Source: Pseudomonadota bacterium
GTDB lineage: Bacteria; Pseudomonadota; Alphaproteobacteria; Sphingomonadales; Sphingomonadaceae
NCBI GenBank assembly: GCA_023433445.1
Contig: JAEZCS010000112.1
Span: forward strand, 1-35,903
Length of the DNA stretch: 35,903 nucleotides
Direction of reading: 5' to 3'
Shown: positions 16,097-23,832 of the stretch, in pieces
How positions within the stretch are numbered: position 1 is the first letter of the stretch
Layout: each line of letters opens with the position of its first letter
The notes under the pieces: generated by a model
Told to the model about the DNA's origin: nothing
Seen by the model: only the letters and a program-made list of their open reading frames with translations
Databases searched by the model: none
Position numbers and translations under genes: made by a program

Positions 16097-17392
16097 TCAA
16101 TCGCACGCTTGGTGAAGCTTCCAAGCCAGCCAAGCGCAGGGAAGGCATAGGGCAGCGACCAGCAACAACTGATTGATGACGGACATGCCTGCAATGCTCA
16201 GGCTGATGGCAAATACGGACCCCAGCACCATCGCGCCGGCGTTTACGATATTGTTGGCTGCCACGGTTCGGGCGGCTTCGCACTTCTCGACTGTCGTGGT
16301 TAAAAACGCGTACAGCGGAACAACGAACATTCCGCCGAACGTCGCTACGCCCAGAAGACATGCTGACAATGCCAGCGCCTGCGGATGAGCCAAAAAGCCT
16401 TTGAGCGAGAGCATCACGCCTCCGGCCTCGGGTGTCCACAAATCGCACACGATATGAAAAGCGACGATGCATAGGCCCATGCCGATAACGGCGGCCGGCG
16501 CATAACGGGCGGACACATGCCCTTTGAGCAGGCGATTGATAGCGATCGAGCCAATGGCGATCCCCACGGAGAATATCGCCAGGAATAAGCTTGCTACCGG
16601 CTTGTCGGCCGTAAGCACGTTTTTGACGAGCGGCGGGAACTGGATGAAGAGAATCGATCCAACCGCCCAGAACAAGCTGATCGCCATGATCGCCAAAAAG
16701 AGCCGCCGGATGTGCATGGTGCCGCGAACCAGCGTGATTGACGAGCGGATGATATGAAAATCGATCGATTGTTCTTCCAGCATCGATGGCGCGGGTGGCA
16801 CTTGCCGGCCCGCTACATAGCCGACAGCAGCAGTCAGGATGATGCCTAGCGCGGCGACCTGTACGGGAATGACGCCCGCCATGATGGTCCCAGCGAGAAT
16901 GGCAATGTAGGTTCCCGCCTCCACCAAGCCGGTGCCGCCGAGAACTTCGTCATCATGCAGGTGCTGAGGAAGGATGGCGTATTTGATCGGGCCAAAGAAG
17001 GTCGAGTGAATGCCCATCGCAAAAAGGGCGCAGAGTAGCAGCGGGATCGCAAGGCCGTGGACGGCAATGCCGCTCCAGATCAAGGCGAGCCCCACCGCGC
17101 CGACCACCATGATGACGATTTCCGCACCTTTGACGTACCGGATGATAACAGCCTTGTCCCGCTGATCGGCCAGCTGGCCTGAAAGGGCCGACAGGAGGAA
17201 AAAGGGCAGGATGAATATGCCGGTCGCCAGCGCGCTGAACCATGTCTCAGACCGCTCGTCATTGTAAACGCTGTACACGACGAACAGGACCATCGCGTTC
17301 TTGAACAGATTATCGTTGAAGGCACCAAGCAACTGAGTGATGAAAAGCGGCAGAAAACGTCGCTTGTTGAGGAGCCTGAGGGAGGCTTGCAT
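16097..17392 (-). CDS. MFS transporter, lysophospholipid transporter LplT-like
   Basis: The 431-residue protein is composed of about 12 hydrophobic segments. It begins SLRLLNKRRFLPLFITQLLG followed by AFNDNLFKNA, the hallmark of LplT-type MFS proteins, which flip lysophospholipids inward across the inner membrane for reacylation. FGPIKYAILPQHLHDDEVLGG is a second family signature. In many bacteria this domain is fused or adjacent to the Aas acyltransferase/acyl-ACP synthetase; here it stands alone. The ATG at 17392 is preferred to a TTG two codons upstream (17398); neither has a clear Shine-Dalgarno. The substrate is inferred only. Confidence 0.82.
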   Translation of the reverse strand: MQASLRLLNKRRFLPLFITQLLGAFNDNLFKNAMVLFVVYSVYNDERSETWFSALATGIFILPFFLLSALSGQLADQRDKAVIIRYVKGAEIVIMVVGAVGLALIWSGIAVHGLAIPLLLCALFAMGIHSTFFGPIKYAILPQHLHDDEVLGGTGLVEAGTYIAILAGTIMAGVIPVQVAALGIILTAAVGYVAGRQVPPAPSMLEEQSIDFHIIRSSITLVRGTMHIRRLFLAIMAISLFWAVGSILFIQFPPLVKNVLTADKPVASLFLAIFSVGIAIGSIAINRLLKGHVSARYAPAAVIGMGLCIVAFHIVCDLWTPEAGGVMLSLKGFLAHPQALALSACLLGVATFGGMFVVPLYAFLTTTVEKCEAARTVAANNIVNAGAMVLGSVFAISLSIAGMSVINQLLLVAALCLPCAWLAWKLHQACD

Positions 17393-17537
17393 AGGCAAGA
17401 AGGTCTTCTTCGCTGTGGACGAGCGGAGCGCGGTCTAGCTGCTGCGGCGACGACTGTCCAACCCATCCGGACGAGAAGTGATCCCAGAATTTTTACCGCT
17501 GCTTGTACAACGCTCTGGACTGTGGCAGTCCGCGCCC

Positions 17538-18101
17538 ATGCTGACGCTGCCCAATTTGCTGACGCTTTCGCGGATATTGACAGTACCTTTGCTTGTCGCA
17601 TTGCTGTGGCCTGCCGAAGTCGGCGCGCGTTGGACGACGGGCTATGCCCTGGCGTTCGCTCTGTACTGCCTGATGGGTATTACCGACTATTTCGATGGCT
17701 ATCTGGCACGAGCGCAGGGTACGGTATCCAAACTGGGCGTTTTCCTTGATCCCATCGCTGACAAGATCATGGTGGGCGCGGTTATCCTGATGCTGGCGGC
17801 AACCCGTGACATTGCGGGGATTCACATTGCTGCCGCCATGATCATTCTGCTGCGTGAGATTGCGGTGTCGGGCCTGCGCGAATTTTTGGCGGGGCTTCAA
17901 GTTTCAGTGCCCGTTTCCCGATTGGCGAAATGGAAAACAGCATTTCAGCTGATCGCCTTGGGCGCATTGATCTTCGCAGGCGCGGTGCCAGCTTTCCCAT
18001 TGGTGCAGTTGTTGGGGATCACCACTTTGTGGGCGGCTGCCATACTGACGTTGATCACCGGTTGGGATTATTTGCGCGTCGGCATCAAGCATATGGATTG
18101 A
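17538..18101 (+). CDS. pgsA: CDP-diacylglycerol--glycerol-3-phosphate 3-phosphatidyltransferase
   Basis: PgsA makes phosphatidylglycerol phosphate, the committed step to phosphatidylglycerol and cardiolipin, in the inner membrane. The 187-residue protein carries the complete CDP-alcohol phosphotransferase motif: Asp53-Gly54, Ala57-Arg58, Gly67, Asp71 and Asp75. It begins MLTLPNLLTLSRI, the standard start, so the ATG at 17538 is preferred over upstream in-frame codons. The moaD ATG follows 3 bp after the stop. Its divergent neighbour is a putative lysophospholipid transporter. Confidence 0.95.
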   Translation: MLTLPNLLTLSRILTVPLLVALLWPAEVGARWTTGYALAFALYCLMGITDYFDGYLARAQGTVSKLGVFLDPIADKIMVGAVILMLAATRDIAGIHIAAAMIILLREIAVSGLREFLAGLQVSVPVSRLAKWKTAFQLIALGALIFAGAVPAFPLVQLLGITTLWAAAILTLITGWDYLRVGIKHMD

Positions 18102-18104
18102 TGG

Positions 18105-18365
18105 ATGGCTAGGCTCGACATCCTTTATTTCGCCTGGGTGCGGGAAATCATTGGCCGCGATAGCGAGCAGGTCGATCGGCCTCCCGCGGACATGACGGTA
18201 GCGAGTCTGATCGAACAATTGGCAGCGCGAGGGGGCAGCTATGGCGAAGCCTTAGGCGATCCGTCCCGGCTGCGCGCTGCGCTGGACCAGCGTTTCGTGC
18301 CATCGGACACCTTGATTGGCGAAGCGAGAGAATTAGCCATCTTCCCGCCGGTTACAGGCGGATGA
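18105..18365 (+). CDS. moaD: Molybdopterin synthase small subunit MoaD
   Basis: The 86-residue ubiquitin-like sulfur carrier ends in the required Gly-Gly (IFPPVTGG), whose C-terminus is thiocarboxylated and donates sulfur to precursor Z during molybdopterin synthesis. The start LDILYFAWVREIIGRDSE is typical. An ATG at 18101 reaches a stop after three codons, so the ATG at 18105 is used. Its TGA overlaps the moaE ATG (ATGA), ensuring coupled synthesis of the two subunits. Confidence 0.93.
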   Translation: MARLDILYFAWVREIIGRDSEQVDRPPADMTVASLIEQLAARGGSYGEALGDPSRLRAALDQRFVPSDTLIGEARELAIFPPVTGG

Positions 18366-18805
18366 CCCGCGTCTCCATCCAGGAGGAAGACTTCGACGTT
18401 GGCGCTGAACTCGCGTTGTTGGAGGCCCTGGGCGGAGGCGCGGTTGCCAGCTTTACGGGCGTTGTGCGCGGAGAGAATGACCTGGTGGCGCTGGAGCTTC
18501 ATCACTATCCCGCGATGACCGCTGCTCAGGTAGGGCGGATAGTCGATGAGGCAACGGACCGTTGGCCGCTTTTGGGTGTCCGGGTCATTCATCGCTTTGG
18601 ACGGTTGAAACCGGGCGAACATATCGTTTTCGTTGGGACCGCGTCACGTCATAGGGCGGCCGCTTTGGAAAGTTGCGGTTTTCTCATCGACTGGTTGAAG
18701 TCCGAAGCGCCGTTTTGGAAAAAGGAATACTTCGTAGACGGCGCGGCCAACTGGGTAGAAGCGCGTGTCGAGGATGAGGTGAAAGCCAGAGGCTGGACCC
18801 GCTAG
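18362..18805 (+). CDS. moaE: Molybdopterin synthase catalytic subunit MoaE
   Basis: MoaE forms the heterotetrameric molybdopterin synthase with MoaD. The 147-residue protein shows ASFTGVVRGEN, LELHHYPAM, the VFVGTASRHRAAALESCGF core and EAPFWKKEYF, which contains the conserved active-site lysines. It overlaps moaD by 4 nt. It ends 2 bp before the stop of the oppositely oriented OxyR-type gene, with no room for a separate terminator between them. Confidence 0.95.
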   Translation: MTRVSIQEEDFDVGAELALLEALGGGAVASFTGVVRGENDLVALELHHYPAMTAAQVGRIVDEATDRWPLLGVRVIHRFGRLKPGEHIVFVGTASRHRAAALESCGFLIDWLKSEAPFWKKEYFVDGAANWVEARVEDEVKARGWTR

Positions 18806-18807
18806 GA

Positions 18808-19734
18808 TCAGGCGGCAGCGCTGGATTGCGGCAGGTCGGCAGCATCTCGCAACAGCTCGGCGAGCAAGCGAAATTCCTTTTCCCTTGGGCTGTTCTTCCG
18901 CCAGACCAAAGCGATATCGCGATGGGATCGATCGGACCTCAAAGGGCGGGCAGTGATCTGGGTGTGGTCCAGTATTCCCCCAGCGATCGCCATTTCCGGC
19001 ATGATGGTCATGCCGAGGCCATTATCGACCATCTGCACCAGCGTATGCAGCGACGTGCCCATCATCATGGCGCTCGACCGAATTTCAGGCCGGTTGCACG
19101 CCGCTAGGGCGTGGTCCTTCAGACAATGCCCGTCTTCCAGCAAAAGCAGCTTTGTTTCGTCGATCATCTCCGGCGAGATCCATTCCGGCGGATCGCGTGG
19201 ATCATCTTGGGGAAAGGCAACGTATAAGCGATCCTGGAAAAGCAGTTCGCTATCCAGCTCGCCGGTCGGAAAAGGCAAAGCCAGGAGCACGCAGTCGACG
19301 TTCCCATGGCGCAGTGACTCTATGGCGGTTTGGGTCGTCTCCTCCCGCAGGTAGAGTTTGAGTTCGGGCCTGTCGGCCCTTAGTCGTGGCAGTAGTCGGG
19401 GTAGCAGAAACGGCGCGATGGTCGGAATCACGCTCATGCGCAACTCGCCTGTGAGCGGCTTGCCAGATGCTTCGGCAATGGCTGCGAGTTCTTCCGCCTC
19501 ACGCAGGACGCGATGCGCCTTGTCGACTATGCGGTCACCCAGGGCGGTAAACCGGACGACCCTTCTTGTCCGTTCGACCAGTGTGACGCCGATCAGGGAT
19601 TCAAGCTCTCGAATGCCCGCGGAAAGGGTAGATTGCGTGACATAGCAGCTGTCCGCTGCCTTACCGAAATGCCCGTGCTGCTTGAGCGCAACAAGATATT
19701 GCAGTTGCTTCAGCGTGGGCATGTAGCTCGACAT
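18808..19734 (-). CDS. oxyR: OxyR-type LysR-family peroxide sensor
   Basis: This 308-residue LysR regulator has an N-terminal winged helix (about residues 5-65, with HFGKAADSCYVTQSTLSAGI) and a substrate-binding-like regulatory domain. The redox pair is visible as Cys204 and Cys213 in DGHCLKDHALAAC, the same spacing as OxyR Cys199/Cys208 of E. coli, so it should respond to H2O2 by disulfide formation. The ATG at 19734 is preferred to the TTG one codon upstream because GAAAGG lies 6 nt before it. That ribosome-binding site is inside a hairpin (19739-19761). The TSUP gene lies 39 bp upstream on the same strand. Confidence 0.88.
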   Translation of the reverse strand: MSSYMPTLKQLQYLVALKQHGHFGKAADSCYVTQSTLSAGIRELESLIGVTLVERTRRVVRFTALGDRIVDKAHRVLREAEELAAIAEASGKPLTGELRMSVIPTIAPFLLPRLLPRLRADRPELKLYLREETTQTAIESLRHGNVDCVLLALPFPTGELDSELLFQDRLYVAFPQDDPRDPPEWISPEMIDETKLLLLEDGHCLKDHALAACNRPEIRSSAMMMGTSLHTLVQMVDNGLGMTIMPEMAIAGGILDHTQITARPLRSDRSHRDIALVWRKNSPREKEFRLLAELLRDAADLPQSSAAA

Positions 19735-19738
19735 CAAT

Positions 19739-19761
19739 CGCCTTTCTCGATCAGAAAGGCG
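19739..19761 (-). promoter_or_regulatory. Stem-loop covering the oxyR ribosome-binding site
   Basis: CGCCTTTCT and AGAAAGGCG form a perfect 9-bp stem with a 5-nt loop. On the transcribed strand the 3' arm (AGAAAGGCG) contains the GAAAGG Shine-Dalgarno of oxyR, four bases before the TTG/ATG start codons. It lies between the TSUP stop and the oxyR start. It lacks a U tract, so RNA-level control of translation, or a protein operator, is more likely than a terminator. Confidence 0.5.
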
Positions 19762-19773
19762 AAGATAAGCGAA

Positions 19774-20547
19774 TTAGCCGATATATCCAAGCCATTTGGC
19801 CACGCCAAAAAGGGAGGTGAGGGTCAGGATTATCCCCACTGCCGTGAATAGCTTGCGCGGTGCGACACGACGGGCAAGCATCGCGCCAAAAGGTGCCGCG
19901 ATAATGCCGCCCAGCAACAGGCCAATGGTGTAAGTTGTGAAAGCCTCCCATCCCAAATGCAGGATGAATGTGATGCTGATCGATAGGGTCAGCACGAATT
20001 CCACCGTGTTGACGGTCCCGATCGTGTGACGTGGGCTCGACCCCTGGATAAGGAGGTTGGATGTGACGATCGGCCCCCAGCCGCCGCCTCCCGTCGCATC
20101 CATGAAGCCGCCGGCCAGGCCAAGCGGAGCTACCCATTTGGGGTCACGCGGCTGGGGAGGCAGGTGGAAGCCGCGCCAGATAAGGTAAAGGCCGATCGCC
20201 ATCAGATAAATTTGCACGAAAGGCTTTATCACTGAACCATCGATGTTTGAGAGGAGATATGCGCCGGCGACGCCCCCGATCACACCTGGGATTATGAGGC
20301 GAGCGAAAAGACGCCAATCGACATTCCGGTGGGCGATATGACTTATCGCCGATACCGCTGTGGTGAAAGTTTCTGCCGCGTGAACGCTGGCGGATGCACG
20401 GCTGGGCGGCACGCCCAGCGCCAAGAGAAGGGTGCTCGAGATAACACCGTACGCCATACCCAGCGCACCGTCGATCATCTGGGCTCCAAACCCGATGAGG
20501 ATAAACGGCAGAAGTTCGCTGAGATGAGCGAGAACGGGATCAGTCAT
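19774..20547 (-). CDS. TSUP (TauE/SafE) family sulfite/anion exporter
   Basis: The 257-residue protein has about eight hydrophobic segments arranged as two TSUP halves. Signatures are GFGAQMIDGALGMAYGVISS at the N-terminus and GLAGGFMDATGGGGWGPIVT in the middle. TSUP proteins export sulfite, sulfoacetate or related anions across the inner membrane; the substrate cannot be read from the sequence. It is divergent from cysE and 39 bp upstream of an OxyR-type regulator, a context pointing to sulfur and redox metabolism. Confidence 0.88.
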   Translation of the reverse strand: MTDPVLAHLSELLPFILIGFGAQMIDGALGMAYGVISSTLLLALGVPPSRASASVHAAETFTTAVSAISHIAHRNVDWRLFARLIIPGVIGGVAGAYLLSNIDGSVIKPFVQIYLMAIGLYLIWRGFHLPPQPRDPKWVAPLGLAGGFMDATGGGGWGPIVTSNLLIQGSSPRHTIGTVNTVEFVLTLSISITFILHLGWEAFTTYTIGLLLGGIIAAPFGAMLARRVAPRKLFTAVGIILTLTSLFGVAKWLGYIG

Positions 20548-20706
20548 TCAAAGAAGCCCCTGGTTGGATTGTCTACCGCATTGATTGGTATATCAAAGAG
20601 CGCCAAGAAACATTCTGTTTTATGGTGAGAAGCCGAAATAGCCAGCATCTGGAAAAACCCTGCCCATGGCCTTATGTATAGCCCTTCGGTTTTCAGGGGC
20701 CGCTGC

Positions 20707-21429
20707 ATGCTGCGCAATTTTATCGGCTATTTGGACTCGGTCAAATCGCGGGACCCGGCTCCTCGCTCACGGATGGAAATCCTCCTTTACCCAGGGGTTT
20801 GGTCGCTTGGATTCCATCGACTGGCGCATGGGCTTTACCGCGCGCGGTTCTATTTTCTCGCGCGGGCAGTGAATCACTTTTCGCGGTTTCTTACTGGAAA
20901 CGATATCCATCCAGGCGCGCGTATCGGCAAACGCTTCTTCATTGACCATGGATTTACGGTCATCGGAGAGACAGCGGAAATCGGGGATGACGTCACCCTT
21001 TACCAGAATGTTACTCTTGGCGGTACCGATCCGGCGAACGGTATTGCTGGCAAGCGCCATCCCACCCTATCGGATGGCGTCATCATAGGCTCGGGGGCCC
21101 AGGTGCTCGGCCCTGTACATGTTGGCTCAAAGGCGCGGGTCGGCGCGAACGCCGTGGTCACTAAGGATGTGCCTGAAGGCGCCACCATGGTGGGCATTCC
21201 GGCCCGTCAGATGTTGGTTGATGTGACGGCCTATCGTCGTGAGTTCCTGCCTTATGGCACGCCCTGCAGCGACTGCTACGATCCTGAGAAGCACAAACTC
21301 GAGCAATTGCAGCAGGAAGTTGAACAATTGCAGAAGCGGTTGGCGGAATTGCTTGAACAGAAGATGGCAGAGGCGCCAAGCCCCGATGATGACGTTACTC
21401 TCTTTCGGGAGCATGGTCGCGCCTCATGA
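20707..21429 (+). CDS. cysE: Serine O-acetyltransferase (EpsC/CysE type)
   Basis: CysE acetylates serine to O-acetylserine for cysteine synthesis. The 240-residue protein has an N-terminal helical part and a left-handed beta-helix of hexapeptide repeats (about residues 65-165), with GKRFFIDHGFTVIGETAEIG (Asp70-His71 catalytic pair) and VTLYQNVTLGGT. The C-terminal extension contains CSDCYDPEK and a predicted coiled coil (about 196-222), seen in the EpsC subgroup rather than E. coli CysE. The ATG at 20707 has AGGGG 8 nt upstream; the in-frame ATG at 20674 adds 11 residues without family support. The stop overlaps the next gene (ATGA). Confidence 0.92.
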   Translation: MLRNFIGYLDSVKSRDPAPRSRMEILLYPGVWSLGFHRLAHGLYRARFYFLARAVNHFSRFLTGNDIHPGARIGKRFFIDHGFTVIGETAEIGDDVTLYQNVTLGGTDPANGIAGKRHPTLSDGVIIGSGAQVLGPVHVGSKARVGANAVVTKDVPEGATMVGIPARQMLVDVTAYRREFLPYGTPCSDCYDPEKHKLEQLQQEVEQLQKRLAELLEQKMAEAPSPDDDVTLFREHGRAS

Positions 21430-21770
21430 GTAACGTGACGCCGTTCCCCTCCCAAGCCCCCGCAGCGGGGCAGACGGGGTTCGATCGTTTGGAATTGCAA
21501 CGAATCATGGATCTGTACGGCCGTATGGTTTCGGCTGGGCACTGGCGTGACTATGCAATCGATCTGGGCCGTGACGCGGCCGTTTTCTCAGCATTTCGCA
21601 GGACTGCTGAACGCCCTGAATATCGCATCGAAAAAAGGCCTTCGCTGCGCCACCGCCAAGGGATGTGGGCGCTGATTGGCGAAGCGGGCGGCATTTTGAA
21701 GCGCGGGGCCGAACTCCAGGGAGTTTTGGCGCCTGTAGAGCGCAGACTGTTGAAGATCGTAACGGATTGA
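21426..21770 (+). CDS. DUF2794 protein of unknown function
   Basis: The 114-residue protein contains FDRLELQRIMDLYGRMVSAG followed by HWRDYAIDLGRDAAVFSAFR and YRIEKRPSLRHRQGMWALIG, the conserved core of DUF2794, a small alphaproteobacterial family with no assigned role. Its ATG overlaps the cysE stop by 4 nt, so it is translationally coupled to cysteine biosynthesis here. No catalytic motif or membrane segment is evident. Confidence 0.88.
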   Translation: MSNVTPFPSQAPAAGQTGFDRLELQRIMDLYGRMVSAGHWRDYAIDLGRDAAVFSAFRRTAERPEYRIEKRPSLRHRQGMWALIGEAGGILKRGAELQGVLAPVERRLLKIVTD

Positions 21771-21844
21771 CGGCGTCTCATGCGTCCGGTCGGCGGAGGC
21801 ACTTCGGGGCCGTCCGCACGACCTCAAAACCGATAGGATTGTTG

Positions 21845-22789
21845 ATGACTTTGCCGGCGCTGCTTCGAGACCGCTTAACCTTACCGCTGATCGCGTCGCC
21901 GATGTTCATCGTGTCCCAACCCTCCTTGGTCATCGCACAGTGCAAAGCGGGCGTCGTGGGATCCTTTCCCTCTCTCAACGCACGACCTTCAGGTGTGTTT
22001 GAGGAATGGCTTCGATTACTGAACCATGAGTTGACCGACCAGGACGCGCCCTTTGCCGTTAACCTCATCGTTCACAAGACAAACGCTCGCCTGGAAGAAG
22101 ACCTCGCCCTGTGCGTCAAATATCGGGTCCCTATCGTGATCACCTCCTTAGGAGCACGCGCTGACGTCAATGAAGCTGTACACAGCTATGGCGGCATCGT
22201 GCTTCATGATGTGATCAACAAATTCTTCGCCAGGAAGGCGATCGAGAAGGGGGCTGATGGACTGATTGCAGTGGCGGCTGGGGCAGGGGGGCATGCAGGT
22301 ACCTTGTCGCCATTCGCGCTGGTCGAGGAAATCCGCACCTGGTTCGATGGTCCTCTGGTCCTGTCGGGGGCGATTGCGACGGGCCGTTCCATCGCTGCCG
22401 CCCGGATGATGGGCGCTGATCTGGCTTATATGGGGTCGGCTTTCATCGCGACCGATGAGGCGAACGCCAACCAGAATTATAAGCAGATGATTGTCGACAG
22501 CAGCGCAGGTGACATCATTTATTCCGACTACTTCACCGGCGTCCTAGGCAATTATCTGCGACCGAGCATCACGGCGGCAGGTTTCGACGCGGACAACCTG
22601 CCCCGAGCCAGCGACATGGACATCGCTTCCATGGCCGAGGAAGACAAGAAGGCCTGGCGAGACATTTGGGGTGCGGGTCAAGGAATAGGGGCAGTACGGA
22701 AAATCCAACCCGCAGCCATTCTTATCCAAGAGCTTAAAGCTCAATATCAAGCTGCGATCAGGGCCTTCCAATCACAGGAAGGCGCGTAA
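21845..22789 (+). CDS. Nitronate monooxygenase-like FMN enzyme (2-nitropropane dioxygenase family)
   Basis: The 314-residue TIM-barrel protein begins MTLPALLRDRLTLPLIASPM and shows the FMN-binding and catalytic region VAAGAGGHAGTLSPFAL with the putative catalytic His150. The phosphate-binding strand is GADLAYMGSAFIATDEA. Members oxidise nitronates or act as related flavin reductases; the natural substrate is unknown. The ATG at 21845 is preceded by AGGA at a suitable distance. The last 18 bp overlap the 3' end of the oppositely oriented hydrolase gene. Confidence 0.87.
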   Translation: MTLPALLRDRLTLPLIASPMFIVSQPSLVIAQCKAGVVGSFPSLNARPSGVFEEWLRLLNHELTDQDAPFAVNLIVHKTNARLEEDLALCVKYRVPIVITSLGARADVNEAVHSYGGIVLHDVINKFFARKAIEKGADGLIAVAAGAGGHAGTLSPFALVEEIRTWFDGPLVLSGAIATGRSIAAARMMGADLAYMGSAFIATDEANANQNYKQMIVDSSAGDIIYSDYFTGVLGNYLRPSITAAGFDADNLPRASDMDIASMAEEDKKAWRDIWGAGQGIGAVRKIQPAAILIQELKAQYQAAIRAFQSQEGA

Positions 22790-23692
22790 TTCACGCATGA
22801 ATGAGGTGAATTGATCATGATGCAGCCAGTGCCCCGCATCGGCGAATTCAACCAGTTGCGCATCTTGAAAATGAGCCGCTCGGCCGTCTTGGACCGGGTT
22901 GGATGCCCAACTGTCGAGTCCTAGACAGAGCAGGACTGGGCAAATGATCCGCTCCCAGAAATCGGGCAGATCATGGTCAGTCATATCCTGCGGTGGGAAG
23001 TGGCGCAGATAGGGGTCGAATTTCCAGCCATAGCTGCCGTCTTCATTGCGGTTTACGCCGTGCGCGGTCAGATGCAGCGCCTGCTCGCCTGACAGATGAT
23101 CGTTCCTCTCTCGCATGCGCGCAACGGCGGCTTCAAGCGTCGGATAGTGTCGTGAAGGTTTGCGAGCACTTGCCCGCCGCCGCTCTATCCATTCATGCCA
23201 GCGATCAGGGGCAGGGGCTGAAGCCTTTTCCTTGAGAGCTTCAGGAGAAAGGCCAAGACCTTCGATGGCGACCAGGCGGTCTACGCGATCGGGGAACAGT
23301 CCCGCATAGCGTAGTGCGATAGATCCGCCGAGGGAGTGGCCTACCAAAATGACCTTGTCACGGCTGACCAGATCAACGAGTTGTGCCAGATCGTAAACAA
23401 AATCCGGCATTGAATATGTCCCTTCGGCGGACCAGGCGCTGTCTCCATGGCCCCGAAGATCAAGAGCAACCACATGGAATTCGCTCGACAGTTCCCGCGC
23501 TGTCCAGTCCCAGCTGCGTGCGTGATCAAGCGCTCCGTGAACCAGAACCAGCGTAGTGGCTGATCGATTGCCCCAGTCGACGTAATGGAGGCGAGTGCGC
23601 AGCGACGTGAAAAAATGCGATGTGGGGCTCAACGGAGCGATTGGGTCTGCATGTTCGCTAAGGGGTGAAGAAAAAGTAGGGGTAATGTTCAT
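22772..23692 (-). CDS. Alpha/beta-hydrolase fold protein
   Basis: The 306-residue protein has the full alpha/beta hydrolase layout: oxyanion-hole HG at 52-53, LRGHGDS near 79-85, nucleophile Ser120 in GHSLGG, a likely acid Asp260 in LGLDSW, and catalytic His288 in DAGHWLHH. The cap region (about 150-230) is helical and Arg/Glu-rich. Substrate is unknown; esterase, epoxide hydrolase and C-C hydrolase types are all compatible. It overlaps the 3' end of the nitronate monooxygenase-like gene tail-to-tail. A 12-bp perfect palindrome lies 48-59 bp upstream. Confidence 0.88.
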   Translation of the reverse strand: MNITPTFSSPLSEHADPIAPLSPTSHFFTSLRTRLHYVDWGNRSATTLVLVHGALDHARSWDWTARELSSEFHVVALDLRGHGDSAWSAEGTYSMPDFVYDLAQLVDLVSRDKVILVGHSLGGSIALRYAGLFPDRVDRLVAIEGLGLSPEALKEKASAPAPDRWHEWIERRRASARKPSRHYPTLEAAVARMRERNDHLSGEQALHLTAHGVNRNEDGSYGWKFDPYLRHFPPQDMTDHDLPDFWERIICPVLLCLGLDSWASNPVQDGRAAHFQDAQLVEFADAGHWLHHDQFTSFMRELRAFL

Positions 23693-23739
23693 GTCCTCAG
23701 GTGGCTCCCCGACCCTGAACCGGCTGTATCATAACGGAG

Positions 23740-23751
23740 CTGTTATAACAG
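23740..23751 (-). promoter_or_regulatory. Perfect 12-bp palindrome in the hydrolase promoter region
   Basis: CTGTTATAACAG is a perfect inverted repeat about 50 bp upstream of the hydrolase start. On the minus strand a TATGAT element (23734-23729) lies 5 bp further on, so the palindrome would sit in the -35/-10 spacer, a usual operator position. The -35 itself is weak. No regulator gene is adjacent. Confidence 0.4.
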
Positions 23752-23776
23752 ACTTCCGGCAATAGTGATGACGATA

Positions 23777-23792
23777 ATGAGCAAAAGCTCAT
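23777..23792 (-). terminator. Weak hairpin after the histidine kinase gene
   Basis: ATGAGC-AAAA-GCTCAT is a perfect 6-bp stem about 40 bp beyond the kinase stop on the minus strand. There is no run of U after it, so it may help end the kinase transcript but is not a clear intrinsic terminator. Confidence 0.3.
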
Positions 23793-23832
23793 CCTGTCGT
23801 GCCAATTTGGGAGCCTAATGAATCTGCAGTGC

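Noticed and set aside
20548..20706. Riboswitch or attenuator upstream of cysE
   Set aside because: The 159-bp region shows no recognisable conserved aptamer or clear terminator hairpin; only short AT-rich stretches suitable for divergent promoters are visible.
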